Assembly (NCBI RefSeq): GCF_022023855.1
Contig: NZ_CP059451.1
Location: 248,001-312,000, forward strand
Reading direction: 5' to 3'
DNA: 64,000 nucleotides
Source: Azospirillum brasilense
Lineage (GTDB): Bacteria > Pseudomonadota > Alphaproteobacteria > Azospirillales > Azospirillaceae
Part shown: piece by piece, positions 1-10,271 of the stretch
Layout of the letters: every line of letters starts with the position of its first letter
How positions within the stretch are numbered: position 1 is the first letter of the stretch
Translations under genes and position numbers: made by a program
The notes under the pieces: generated by a model
What the model saw: only the letters and a program-made list of their open reading frames with translations
Database searches by the model: none
What the model was told of the DNA's origin: nothing

Positions 1-1
1 C

Positions 2-862
2 GGCCCGGCCGCGACGACGCTGGCGACTCTCCCCGGCTACATGAATCTGGTCGCCCTGTCCTTCGTCCGGCCGGACGCCGCCTATCCCGGCCGCCTCGAC
101 CTCAAGGGGACCGGGCTGCAATACGGCTTTTCCGGCACGGTGCTGAGGGACGCCATCACGCTTCTGAAGCAGCGCCAGCCGGACACCCGCGTGCTGCTCG
201 CCGTCGGCGGGGCCAACTACGCCAATTGGGACGCGCTGAATCTCGACGCGCTGGTGCGGCTGGTCCACGATCTCGGGGTCGACGGGATCGATCTGGATTT
301 CGAGCCGGTGTCCCCCGGCTGCTCCGTCCGGGGGCGGGTGCGCTGCCTGTCCGACGCGGCCTGGCTGGATCTGGTCGCGCGCTTTCGCGAAGCCTTCCCG
401 CGCCCCCTGCTGCTGACCGTGCCGGGCTGGAGCATCGGGGCGTATGGCGAGGGCGCGTTCCGGGACGCCCAGCCGCGCGGCCCCCACACCGGGTCGATCC
501 TCAACCTGCTGCGTTCCCCGCAGGCGGCGGCGATCGACCTCGTCTCCATCATGGCCTACGAGGCCGGCCCGACCTTCGATCCCTGGCAGGCCTGGCAGGC
601 TTACCGGCAGGTCTGGAAGGGGCCCCTCGCCCTCGGCGTCCAAGTGCCGCCGAGCCAGCTCGGCGGGCCGACCTACACGGTGCCGCTGGCGGAACAGCTC
701 GCGCGGAACGTCGCGCAGGACCCGCAGGGCGGCATGATGCTCTACCCGCTGCTGGGGCGTCCGCCCGGCACGGTCGGTCCGGACAATCCGGACGGCCGCT
801 TGCTGTCCCAGGCGCTGTGCCGCGGGTTGGGCCTCGACGGCTGCTCCGAGACGCTGCGCTGA
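2..862 (+). CDS. Glycoside hydrolase family 18 (chitinase-like) protein, 5' end outside the window
   Basis: The reading frame is open from the first bases of the window, and the residues before the first ATG (41) look like coding sequence, so the gene is cut by the window edge; 286 residues are visible. The GH18 catalytic signature is present as DGIDLDFEP, following the VLLAVGGAN strand typical of the family's beta-barrel; the final Glu of the motif is the usual acid catalyst. A later SIMAYEAG stretch matches the substrate-binding MxYD region in position. The family hydrolyses chitin or related beta-1,4-GlcNAc polymers, or binds them. No neighbour suggests a pathway, and the substrate cannot be told from the sequence. 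Confidence 0.8.
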   Translation, partial: GPAATTLATLPGYMNLVALSFVRPDAAYPGRLDLKGTGLQYGFSGTVLRDAITLLKQRQPDTRVLLAVGGANYANWDALNLDALVRLVHDLGVDGIDLDFEPVSPGCSVRGRVRCLSDAAWLDLVARFREAFPRPLLLTVPGWSIGAYGEGAFRDAQPRGPHTGSILNLLRSPQAAAIDLVSIMAYEAGPTFDPWQAWQAYRQVWKGPLALGVQVPPSQLGGPTYTVPLAEQLARNVAQDPQGGMMLYPLLGRPPGTVGPDNPDGRLLSQALCRGLGLDGCSETLR

Positions 863-995
863 CAGGTCCCAAGCGGGACGACCGATGCCGCGTGCTTTTG
901 CACAGGCACGGGGCGTCCTGACTTTCAGACGATCGCCGCGCCCCATCCCCTCACCTGCCCTCATCAAAGATATTTTCCCGGGCCGATGTATAGAT

Positions 996-1010
996 TGCGA
1001 ATGATTCGCA
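996..1010 (+). promoter_or_regulatory. Fur-type box upstream of the FecI-like sigma gene
   Basis: TGCGAATGATTCGCA is a perfect 7-1-7 palindrome just before the sigma-factor gene. It has the arrangement of a classical Fur box. Iron-starvation sigma genes are usually repressed by Fur under iron-replete conditions, which fits the iron-uptake genes downstream. Binding by Fur rather than another iron regulator is inferred. Confidence 0.7.
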
Positions 1011-1062
1011 TTCGTGCTTAGGAGTGGGTTGCGAGGTTTTGCGAACGGATGTCGTCCACGTC

Positions 1063-1569
1063 ATGGCTGAAAGAGACCGGTCTTCCCTGCTGGGTCTGCT
1101 GCTCGACCATTATGAAGAGATGACCGGCCATCTGGCCCGGCGCCTGGGGTCGCTGTGCCTCGCCGAGGACGTCGTGCAGGACACCTATCTGCGGCTGCGC
1201 AGCCTGACCGCCTTGCCGGAGATCGACAACCCGCGCTCCTACCTGTACCGCATGGCCGACAACATCGCGCTCGACCGGATGCGTGCGGAGACCCGCCGGG
1301 GGCGGCGCTTCGCCCCGGCGGAACTGGGGTTCGACCGTCCGCTGGACGAGCCGGATGCCGAGGCGACACTGGAGCACAAGCAGCGGCTGGAACGGTTGAG
1401 CCGGGCGCTGGACGAACTGCCGCCGCGCTGCCGCGAGGTGTTTCTGCTTCACAAGTTCGACGGGCTGAGCCATGCCGACATCGCCGCGCGCCTCGGCATC
1501 TCGCGCAGCATGGTGGAGAAGCATGTCATGAAGGCCCTGGCCCACTGCCGCGACCGGCTGGCGCTCTGA
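1063..1569 (+). CDS. ECF RNA polymerase sigma factor, FecI-like
   Basis: A 168-residue group IV sigma-70 factor. Region 2 is seen in SLCLAEDVVQDTYLRLRSL and the following YLYRMADNIALDRMR; region 4 is seen in LPPRCREVFLLHKFDGLSHADIAARLGIS, a helix-turn-helix. The length matches FecI-type iron-starvation sigma factors when translation starts at ATG 1063; an in-frame GTG at 1024 would add 13 residues but has its AGGA directly against the start codon. The stop overlaps the start of the FecR gene by one base (TGATG), the usual FecI-FecR-receptor order. It should direct transcription of the receptor operon after a surface signal. A Fur-like palindrome lies about 53 bases upstream. Confidence 0.9.
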   Translation: MAERDRSSLLGLLLDHYEEMTGHLARRLGSLCLAEDVVQDTYLRLRSLTALPEIDNPRSYLYRMADNIALDRMRAETRRGRRFAPAELGFDRPLDEPDAEATLEHKQRLERLSRALDELPPRCREVFLLHKFDGLSHADIAARLGISRSMVEKHVMKALAHCRDRLAL

Positions 1570-2516
1570 TGGAGCGCGAGCGCGATCAAGCGGACTTACC
1601 GGACGACCCGCGGGACGCCGCACTGGCGTGGTTCGTGCGTCTGGAATCCGGCGACGCCGACGCGGCGGACCGCCGGGCCTTTCACGCCTGGCTGGCGCGG
1701 GACCCGGCCCACCGCCACGAATACGACCGGCTGGCCGGGCTGTGGGGCGATCTGGACCGGGTTGCCGATCCGCGCAAGGAACGCCGTGCCGCGCCGACGC
1801 GGCGCCGTTTCCTGGCGTTCGGCGCCGTCGGCGGGGCGGCGGCCTGCGCCGCGGCGCTGGGCGGAGCGGTCGTCCTGACCGGCTGGCCGGCCGACCTGAA
1901 GACCGGAATCGGCGAGCGGCGGACGGTGGCGCTGGACGACGGGTCGGTCCTCACCCTGGACGCCGACAGCGCGGTGGCCGTCGCCTTCACCGCCGGAGAA
2001 CGGCGCGTCCGTTTGACCGAGGGGCGGGCGCATTTCCTCACCGCTCCCGACCCGGAGCGTCCCTTCGTCGTCGCCTGCGCCAATGGGCGCGTCTCCACCG
2101 CCGACGCCAGCTTCGTGGTGCACCGCTGCCTGGACTCCGTGGTGGTGGCGGTGGAATCCGGAACGGCCAGCCTGACCACCGGGATGGAGCCTCCCCTTCC
2201 CGTCGCCACCGGGCAAAGCCGGTCCTACGGCCCCGAGGGTCCCGGCCCGTTGTTGAGCCAGGGCGTGGCGGTGGAGAACGCGTGGCGGCACGGCCGGCTG
2301 GTCTTCCAGGGACAGCCGCTCGACGCGGTGATCGCCGATCTCAACCGCTACCACCCCGCCCGCATCGTGCTGTGGGACCGACCGCTCGCCGGTCTGCGCT
2401 TCGACGGCAGCGTGGACATCAGCCGGCCGGACGCCGCCTTGAACGCCATTCTCCGCACGCTCCCCTTGCGCACGCTGCGTCCTGTTCCCGGCCTGGTCAT
2501 CATCCGTTCCGTCTAG
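1569..2516 (+). CDS. FecR-family anti-sigma regulator
   Basis: 315 residues. The N-terminal cytoplasmic part carries the family's conserved Trp-rich region (ALAWFVRLESGDADAADRRAFHAWL) that contacts the sigma factor. A single membrane segment follows at about 80-103 after an RRR basic stretch. The periplasmic FecR domain then begins with GERRTVALDDGSVLTLDADS. In this family the periplasmic part senses the substrate-loaded TonB receptor and controls sigma activity. The start codon overlaps the sigma stop, so the two are translationally coupled. It sits directly before a receptor with the matching N-terminal signalling domain, completing a cell-surface signalling set. Confidence 0.92.
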   Translation: MERERDQADLPDDPRDAALAWFVRLESGDADAADRRAFHAWLARDPAHRHEYDRLAGLWGDLDRVADPRKERRAAPTRRRFLAFGAVGGAAACAAALGGAVVLTGWPADLKTGIGERRTVALDDGSVLTLDADSAVAVAFTAGERRVRLTEGRAHFLTAPDPERPFVVACANGRVSTADASFVVHRCLDSVVVAVESGTASLTTGMEPPLPVATGQSRSYGPEGPGPLLSQGVAVENAWRHGRLVFQGQPLDAVIADLNRYHPARIVLWDRPLAGLRFDGSVDISRPDAALNAILRTLPLRTLRPVPGLVIIRSV

Positions 2517-2594
2517 CCGGTTCGTATCAAATTTTTTCCAAATCAAGGTGAGGTGGTCGCCACCGGACAGCGTCGTGACTTGCATACGCGAAAA

Positions 2595-2609
2595 TGCAAC
2601 TCATTCGCA
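2595..2609 (+). promoter_or_regulatory. Possible second Fur-type box before the TonB receptor gene
   Basis: TGCAACTCATTCGCA has the same 7-1-7 layout as the box at 996, with 5 of 7 arm positions pairing. It lies about 20 bases before the chosen receptor start, which also argues against translation beginning farther upstream at 2548. A weaker candidate than the first box. Confidence 0.4.
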
Positions 2610-2628
2610 AAATGACGGGGTCTCGGTG

Positions 2629-5139
2629 ATGATCGATGTTGGGGGGCGCCTGCTGCGGGGGCAGACGGCGCGCGGGAACAAGGTGTGGGGAAACAAGGTG
2701 CGCACCGGTTGGGCTCCGGCGTTGCTGGGCATGCTGCTGGCATCGACCGCGCTGCACGGCGCCATGGCGGCGCCCGTGACGCCCCATGATGCGCCTGTGC
2801 AGGTGGCCCAGCAGGGCCGGACCGTCAACTTCGCCATCGCCGCCGGCCCGCTGCCGGGCGTGCTCGCCGCCTACGGGCAGGCCACCGGCCTTCAGGTGCT
2901 CTACCCCTCCGACATCGCGCAGGGCGTCTCCTCGCCCGGTGTGACGGGCACGCTGGCGCCCCAGGACGCGCTGATCCGCCTGCTGACCGGCACCGGCCTG
3001 ATCGCGCGCTTCGTCGATACCGACACGGTGACGCTGGAGAAGCTGCCGGCCCAGGCCGGCGGTGCGGCGGTGCTCGACCCGGTGACTGTTCAGGGCGGCA
3101 TCTCCGGCGATCCGGGCCGCAGCGAGGGCACCGGCTCCTACACCACCGGCTCGACCAACAGCGCCACCAAGCTGAACCTGTCCCCGCGCGAGACGCCGCA
3201 GTCGGTCAGCGTAATGACCCGCCAGCGCATGGACGATCAGGGGCTGAACGAGATCCGCGACGTCCTTGACCAAACGGTCGGCGTGGCGCGGATGCAGGCC
3301 GGCGCGCTGGGCAGCGACGGCTCCGAAGTCTTCTCGCGCGGTTTCGCGGTGAGGAATTATCAGGTGGACGGCATTCCGCGCTCGACCGTGTACGGCTTCG
3401 ACGACTCCATCTCCGACATGGCGCTGTTCGACCGCGTCGAGGTGGTGCGCGGGGCGACCGGCCTGCTGAACGGCGTCGGCGACCCCTCCGCCGCGGTCAA
3501 TCTCGTCCGCAAGCGTCCGACCTCGATGGTCCAGGGCTATGCCGAGGGGCAGATCGGCTCCTGGAGCCGCTACCGCGGGGAGGCCGACCTGTCGGGTCCT
3601 CTGACCGAGAACGGCCGCCTGCGCGGGCGCGTCGTTGGCGCCTACCAGGACAACGACAGCTTCATCGACCGCCTGCACGAGCGCAAGAAGGTGCTCTACG
3701 GCATCCTGGAAGCCGACATCACCGAGGACACGACCTGGAGCGTCGGCGTCGAGTACCAGAAGCACCGCTCCGACGACGCCTCGCGCGCCGGCTTTCCGCT
3801 GTTCTACGCCGACGGGACGAAGACGAACTTCTCCCGCTCTTACAACAGCGGCGCCAACTGGGCGTACTTTATGCACGACAACCTGACCGTCTTCAGCGAC
3901 CTGAAGCACCGCTTCGGGAACGGCTGGACGGCGACGCTGAACGTGGAGCGCAACAACCGCGAATATGACGGCCTGCTCGGCTACGCCGTGCGCGGCAACC
4001 TGAACCGAGACGGTTCGGGCATGGGGATCTGGCCGGGCCGCTGGAACTCGGACCTGGAGCAGACCTCGGTCAATGCCGACGTCAGCGGCCCCTTCGAGCT
4101 GTTCGGCCGGCAGCACGAGCTGATGGCGGGCGTCGGCGGCTACTACGCCAAGCGCAAGGGGCTTGATTACCCGCTCTGGTACATCACCGGGTACGATTAC
4201 TCGATCCCCAACTACTTCACCTGGAACGGCAACATCGCCCAGCCGACGCTCAACCCGACCGGCTGGTCGCAGACCGACGAGCGGCAGATGGCCGCATACG
4301 CCGCGACCCGGCTGCGCCCGACCGACACCCTGTCGTTCATCTTCGGCAGCCGCATCAGCCGCTGGTCGCAGGAGGAGAAGAGCCACCCGAACACCGGCGT
4401 GGCGACCATGAACAAGCGGTCCGAGAACGGCGTGCTCACGCCCTACGCCGGCATCGTCTACGACGTGACCGACATCTGGTCGGTCTACGCCAGCTACACC
4501 AGCATCTTCAAGCCGCAGGACTACAAGGACGTCAGCGGCCAGACCCTCGACCCGCTCGACGGCAACGCCTACGAGGCCGGCGTGAAGGCCGAGTTCTTTG
4601 GCGGCCAGTTGAACGCCAGCGCCGCCGTGTTCCTGATTCAGCAGGACAATCTGGGCGAGGTCGATCCCGGCCGCTTCACCCCCGACGGCGGGCAGGCCTA
4701 CCGCGCGGTCAAGGGTGCGGAGAGCAAGGGCTTCGAGCTGGAGGTGGCCGGCGAGGTGATGACCGGCTGGCAGGTCGGCGGCGGCTACAGCCGCACCACG
4801 GTCAAGAACGCCAACGGCCAGCGGATGATGACCTACGTCCCGCGCGACATGGTCAAGCTGTTCACCACCTACCGCCTGCCGGGCGCCTGGGATCGCCTGA
4901 CCGTCGGCGGCAACTTCCGCTGGGAAGGCGCCATCTACAATGGGACCGGTGCCCGGCGGTACGACCGTGACGGCTACGCAGTGGTCGATCTGATGACGCG
5001 CTATCAGTTCACGGACAAGGTCTCGGCCACGCTGAACCTCAACAACCTGTTCGACGAGAAGTACCTGACCAGCATCCAGAACAACGGCTATTACGGCGAG
5101 CCGCGCAACGTCCTGCTGTCCCTGCGGGCGACGTGGTGA
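2629..5139 (+). CDS. TonB-dependent siderophore receptor with N-terminal signalling (STN) domain
   Basis: 836 residues from ATG 2629. A hydrophobic signal segment (PALLGMLLASTALHGAMAA) is followed by an STN/FecA-type signalling domain (about 60-140: VNFAIAAGPLPGVLAAYGQ through DTVTLEKLP). The plug domain contains RETPQSVSVMTRQRMDDQG and the VEVVRGATGLLNGVGDPSA region. A 22-strand-type beta-barrel follows and ends in the aromatic outer-membrane signal SLRATW. This layout is that of FpvA/FhuE/FecA transducers, which import a ferric siderophore and report it to FecR. The actual siderophore cannot be read. Its stop overlaps the next start (ATGA), coupling it to the MacA-like exporter. Confidence 0.93.
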   Translation: MIDVGGRLLRGQTARGNKVWGNKVRTGWAPALLGMLLASTALHGAMAAPVTPHDAPVQVAQQGRTVNFAIAAGPLPGVLAAYGQATGLQVLYPSDIAQGVSSPGVTGTLAPQDALIRLLTGTGLIARFVDTDTVTLEKLPAQAGGAAVLDPVTVQGGISGDPGRSEGTGSYTTGSTNSATKLNLSPRETPQSVSVMTRQRMDDQGLNEIRDVLDQTVGVARMQAGALGSDGSEVFSRGFAVRNYQVDGIPRSTVYGFDDSISDMALFDRVEVVRGATGLLNGVGDPSAAVNLVRKRPTSMVQGYAEGQIGSWSRYRGEADLSGPLTENGRLRGRVVGAYQDNDSFIDRLHERKKVLYGILEADITEDTTWSVGVEYQKHRSDDASRAGFPLFYADGTKTNFSRSYNSGANWAYFMHDNLTVFSDLKHRFGNGWTATLNVERNNREYDGLLGYAVRGNLNRDGSGMGIWPGRWNSDLEQTSVNADVSGPFELFGRQHELMAGVGGYYAKRKGLDYPLWYITGYDYSIPNYFTWNGNIAQPTLNPTGWSQTDERQMAAYAATRLRPTDTLSFIFGSRISRWSQEEKSHPNTGVATMNKRSENGVLTPYAGIVYDVTDIWSVYASYTSIFKPQDYKDVSGQTLDPLDGNAYEAGVKAEFFGGQLNASAAVFLIQQDNLGEVDPGRFTPDGGQAYRAVKGAESKGFELEVAGEVMTGWQVGGGYSRTTVKNANGQRMMTYVPRDMVKLFTTYRLPGAWDRLTVGGNFRWEGAIYNGTGARRYDRDGYAVVDLMTRYQFTDKVSATLNLNNLFDEKYLTSIQNNGYYGEPRNVLLSLRATW

Positions 5140-6367
5140 TGACGGCGCGGCGGTCGGCGGCCTCCAACTCCCGGCGCGGTGTCCGCCGCGGCCTCGCCGC
5201 CGCCGCGCTGGTCCTCGGCGGGCTGGCCTCCGCCGCCCTGCTGCGCCCCAGCGACCCCTCCGCCTCGGCGGAGGTGGCGGTGGTCGGCCGCGGGACGGTC
5301 GAGGACACGGTGACGGCGCTCGGTAAGATCCAGCCGCGCGCCTACGTCGATGTCGGCGCCCAGGTGTCCGGCCAGTTGACGCGTCTGCATGTGGCGGTCG
5401 GGCAGATGGTCCGCGAGGGCGATCTGCTGGCCGAGATCGACCCCGCCCTGCAACAGGCCAAGGTCGAGGCCGGGCGCGCCGAGCGCGCCCGCCTCACCGC
5501 CCTTCTGGCCGAGCAGCGGGCGCGCGCCGACTTCGCCGAGGCCCAGCTTGCCCGTCAGGCGGCGTTGCGGCGCAGCGGGTCGGGGCGCGGCGAGGCCTAC
5601 GACCAGGCCCGCATGGAGGCGCGCATCGCCGCCGCCCAGGTCGAGGCCACCCAAGCGCAGATCCGCCAGACGGACTCGACCCTCCAGGCCGACGAGGCGC
5701 AGCTCGGCTACACCCGCATCTACGCGCCAATGAGCGGCACGCTGATTGCGGTGGACGCCCGCCAGGGCCAGACCATCAACTCCGCCTACGAGGCGCCGGT
5801 CCTGATGCGGATCGCCGACCTGTCGACGATGACCGTGTGGACCCAGGTGTCGGAAGCCGACGTGACGCGGCTGACGGACGGCATGCCGATCTACTTCACC
5901 ACGCTCGGCCATCCGGGGCGGCGCTGGACCGCGCGCCTGCATGAGATTCTGCCAGCACCGCCGAAGCCACCCGCCGCGGGGAATGGCGGCTCGTCCGCGT
6001 CCGGGGGCGGCGGGGCCGCCAACAGCGTCGTGCTCTACACCGCGCTGTTCGAAATCGCCAACGACCGGGGGGAACTGCGCCCGGACATGACCGCCCAGGT
6101 CTTCTTCGTGGCCGCCGCGGCCAAGGATGCCGTCACCGTGCCGGTCGCCGCCCTGACCCTGGCCGCCTTGACACCGTCCGACGAGGCGGCGGAACGGCAC
6201 CGCGTGACGCTGATCGGCAGCGGCGGCGCCATCGAGACGCGCGAGGTCCGCGTCGGGGTGCGTGACCGCTTCAACGCCCAGATCCTGGAGGGGCTCGCCG
6301 AAGGCGAGCGGATCGTGGTGAGCTGGAAAACCGACGACGGCCGCCCGCCCAAGATCGGATTCCGGCT

Positions 6368-6371
<4 letters not shown>
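5139..6371 (+). CDS. MacA/PvdR-like periplasmic adaptor of an efflux pump
   Basis: 410 residues. An N-terminal membrane anchor (GLAAAALVLGGLASAAL) precedes a biotinyl-lipoyl-like domain (GTVEDTVTALGKIQPRAYVDVGAQVSGQL), an alpha-helical hairpin at about 95-190 rich in Ala, Gln and Arg, the returning lipoyl half (YAPMSGTLIAV), and a beta-barrel domain. A Gly/Ser-rich insert (about 283-295) interrupts the later part. The family bridges an inner-membrane transporter to an outer-membrane channel. It overlaps both neighbours by ATGA. Next to a ferric-siderophore receptor the closest known arrangement is PvdRT, which exports or recycles pyoverdine, so siderophore export is a reasonable inference. 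No TolC-like channel gene is present nearby. Confidence 0.88.
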
Positions 6372-8305
<1,934 letters not shown>

Positions 8306-8399
8306 GTTCTGCCGCCGAGCGCGGAGTGCAGACACCGTCTGCGCCGTCAACCCATTCTGGTCGGTCATTCCGTGGATTTACCCCACCGACCCGCATTTT

Positions 8400-8543
8400 G
8401 GCGGTAAGTATCAGATAGTCGGATGGATGAAACGCCGGAGACGTCTCTTTCGCGATTATGAAGCCCACATTGACGTCTCCGGCGGCATGAAACAGCTCGC
8501 TATGGCGAGCCTGCCACTGAACAGGTTGTCAAACCGTCTCTGA
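8400..8543 (+). pseudogene. C-terminal remnant of an IS5-type transposase
   Basis: The frame reads GWMKRRRRLFRDYEAHIDVS followed by GGMKQLAMASLPLNRLSNRL and a stop. This resembles the C-terminal end of IS5-family transposases (consensus style GWMxRxRRLxRDYE...DVSxAMxxxAMxxLLLxRL). There is no start codon with a ribosome site and no catalytic DDE core; the segment just upstream lacks the expected ERTF residues. The rest of the 8306-8648 gap shows no gene. It looks like a relic left between the iron island and the following operon. Confidence 0.5.
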
Positions 8544-8648
8544 GCGAAGGGGTTCGGGCCGAGCAGCGCAAGCTGATCAAATACAGCCACTTGGCTTTCA
8601 ATCTTCTGAACTTCGCACGCGTTCCCACCCCCCTGCTCCAGGCCGCCG

Positions 8649-8996
8649 TCAGACGGCCGCCGTCACCACCACCTCGATCAGGATCGACGGGTCGCCCAGG
8701 TCGGCGACGCCGATGGTGGCGCGGGCCGGCAGGTCGTCGCCGTTCAGCCACTCCAGCCACGCGGCGTTCATGGCGTCCTTGGCCTTCATGTCGGTGATGA
8801 AGAGCTGGGCGGACAGCAGCTTCGTCTTGTCCGTGCCGGCCATGGCAAGCACGGCGTCCAGCTTCCTGCAGATCTGGGCGGTCTGCTCCTGCATGCCGAC
8901 GCTGACGTCGTCGGCGATGATGCCGCCGAGGAAGGCGATGCCGTTGCTGACGACGACGCGGTGCATGATCTTGGTCTTCTCAATGCGCTTGATCAC
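8649..8996 (-). CDS. RidA family (YjgF/YER057c/UK114) protein
   Basis: 115 residues, a complete Rid-family chorismate-mutase-like fold. The opening (IKRIEKTKIMHRVVVSNG) is typical, as is the conserved Arg in LPARATIGVADL, which binds the carboxylate of 2-imino/enamine acids; a Glu follows in the final strand (ILIEVVV). Members hydrolyse reactive imines released by flavin- or PLP-dependent enzymes. It is the last gene of a long minus-strand operon that encodes two flavin amino-acid oxidoreductases, so clearing their imine products is the likely job. Confidence 0.88.
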   Translation of the reverse strand: MIKRIEKTKIMHRVVVSNGIAFLGGIIADDVSVGMQEQTAQICRKLDAVLAMAGTDKTKLLSAQLFITDMKAKDAMNAAWLEWLNGDDLPARATIGVADLGDPSILIEVVVTAAV

Positions 8997-9053
8997 GAGA
9001 ACTCTCCCGGTTTTGGTTGGTATCGGTGGGGTTGTTGGTCAAGGGGTGCTTTG

Positions 9054-9833
9054 TCAGGGAGTGACAGTGAAATCGACGTATTTGGCGGCGATGCGGGCCA
9101 GCGTGCCGTCCTGCACGACCGACGCGATGGCGGCGTCGAAGGCGGCCTTGAGGTCCGCGTCCTCCTTGCGCAGGCCGACGCCCACGCCGGGGCCGAACAC
9201 CTCGGCGTCGACCAGCGGCTTGCCGACGAGCTGGAGCGACTTCGAGGCGTCGGCCTTCACCCAGTCGGACGCGGTGGCGCCGGTGGTGATGGCGGCGTCG
9301 ATGCGCCCGCTCTTCAGGTCGGCCAGCAGGTTCGACGCGGTGTCGTAGTTCTTCAGCGAGACGGTCTTGCCGAAGTGCTTCTCGACGTAGCGGTAATGGG
9401 TGGTCGAGGTCTGGGCGCCGACCGACTTGCCGGCCAGGGTGGCCTCGGTTCCGTCGATGCCGCCGCCTGTGGCCGCCACGAAATAGGCCGGCACGACCAT
9501 GTAGGGGGCGGAGAAGGCGATGGCCTTCGCGCGCTCCGGCGTGATGTTCATGGTCGCCATGATCGCGTCGTAACGGCGCGACAGCAGGCCGGGGATGATG
9601 CCGTCCCAATCCTGGGCGACCACGGTGCAGCGCCGCTTCATGCGCTCGCACAGCGCGTTTGCCAGCTCCACCTCCAGCCCGCCGAGCGTGCCGTCGGGGG
9701 CGGTCATGTTGAAGGGCGGGTAGGCGCCCTCCGTCGCGATGCGCAGGGGCGGGCCGTCGGCGCGCGAGTCCGAGGGGACGGCCACCACGAGGGCGCACAG
9801 GCTCATCGCCAGCCCGAGGGCCAGACGTTTCAT
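9054..9833 (-). CDS. Polar amino-acid ABC transporter substrate-binding protein (HisJ/ArgT-like, family 3)
   Basis: 259 residues from the ATG at 9833. A signal peptide (MKRLALGLAMSLCALVVAV...SRA) is followed by the family 3 opening LRIATEGAYPPFNM, then GGLEVELANALCERM and the DGIIPGLLSRRYDAIMA region. Members bind arginine, ornithine, octopine, histidine or similar amino acids in the periplasm. It lies between two RidA genes and has no adjacent permease or ATPase. It could serve the amino-acid importer encoded at 19213-21653, which already has its own binding protein. Confidence 0.88.
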   Translation of the reverse strand: MKRLALGLAMSLCALVVAVPSDSRADGPPLRIATEGAYPPFNMTAPDGTLGGLEVELANALCERMKRRCTVVAQDWDGIIPGLLSRRYDAIMATMNITPERAKAIAFSAPYMVVPAYFVAATGGGIDGTEATLAGKSVGAQTSTTHYRYVEKHFGKTVSLKNYDTASNLLADLKSGRIDAAITTGATASDWVKADASKSLQLVGKPLVDAEVFGPGVGVGLRKEDADLKAAFDAAIASVVQDGTLARIAAKYVDFTVTP

Positions 9834-9868
9834 GGAAAACTCCGGTTTGGTAAGTCGGTAGGAGCCGA

Positions 9869-10231
9869 TCAAAGGGCCGCGATCACCTGGATCTCGACCA
9901 GCAGGTCGGGGTCGGCGAGCTTGGCCTCGACGGTCGCGCGGGCCGGGGCGTTGGCGCGGTCCACCCAGGCGTCCCAGGCGGCGTTCATCGCCGCGAAGCC
10001 GGCCATGTCGGCGAGATAGACGGTGGCGGTGAGCAGCCGGCTCTTGTCCGTGCCGGCGCGCTCCAGCAGAACGTCGATCTGGCGCAGCACGTCGCGGGTC
10101 TGCGCCGTCACGTCGTGGGTCACGCCGCCCATGGCCTCGAAATCGGCGATCTGGCCGCACAGATAGACGGTGCTGTTGTGAACGACCATCTCGCTCATCC
10201 GGGGGCCGCAATCGAAACGCTGAATCGTCAA
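9869..10231 (-). CDS. RidA family protein, second copy
   Basis: 120 residues if translation begins at TTG 10231, which has AGGAG nine bases upstream and gives the usual family opening TIQRFDCGPRMSEMVVH. An in-frame ATG at 10264 would add 11 untypical residues. The conserved Arg is in APARATVEAKLADPDLLVEI. This copy belongs to a different Rid subgroup from the one at 8649, judged by sequence. Both lie in the operon of amino-acid dehydrogenase genes, so hydrolysis of imine intermediates is inferred. Confidence 0.85.
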   Translation of the reverse strand: MTIQRFDCGPRMSEMVVHNSTVYLCGQIADFEAMGGVTHDVTAQTRDVLRQIDVLLERAGTDKSRLLTATVYLADMAGFAAMNAAWDAWVDRANAPARATVEAKLADPDLLVEIQVIAAL

Positions 10232-10271
10232 AACGTGGGTCTCCTGAAAAGGCCGCTCCGCCACACGGCGG

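Noticed and set aside
2527..4386. Long minus-strand open frame opposite the TonB receptor
   Set aside because: Same cause: codon bias on a GC-rich gene keeps the reverse frame open; no family features and no ribosome site.
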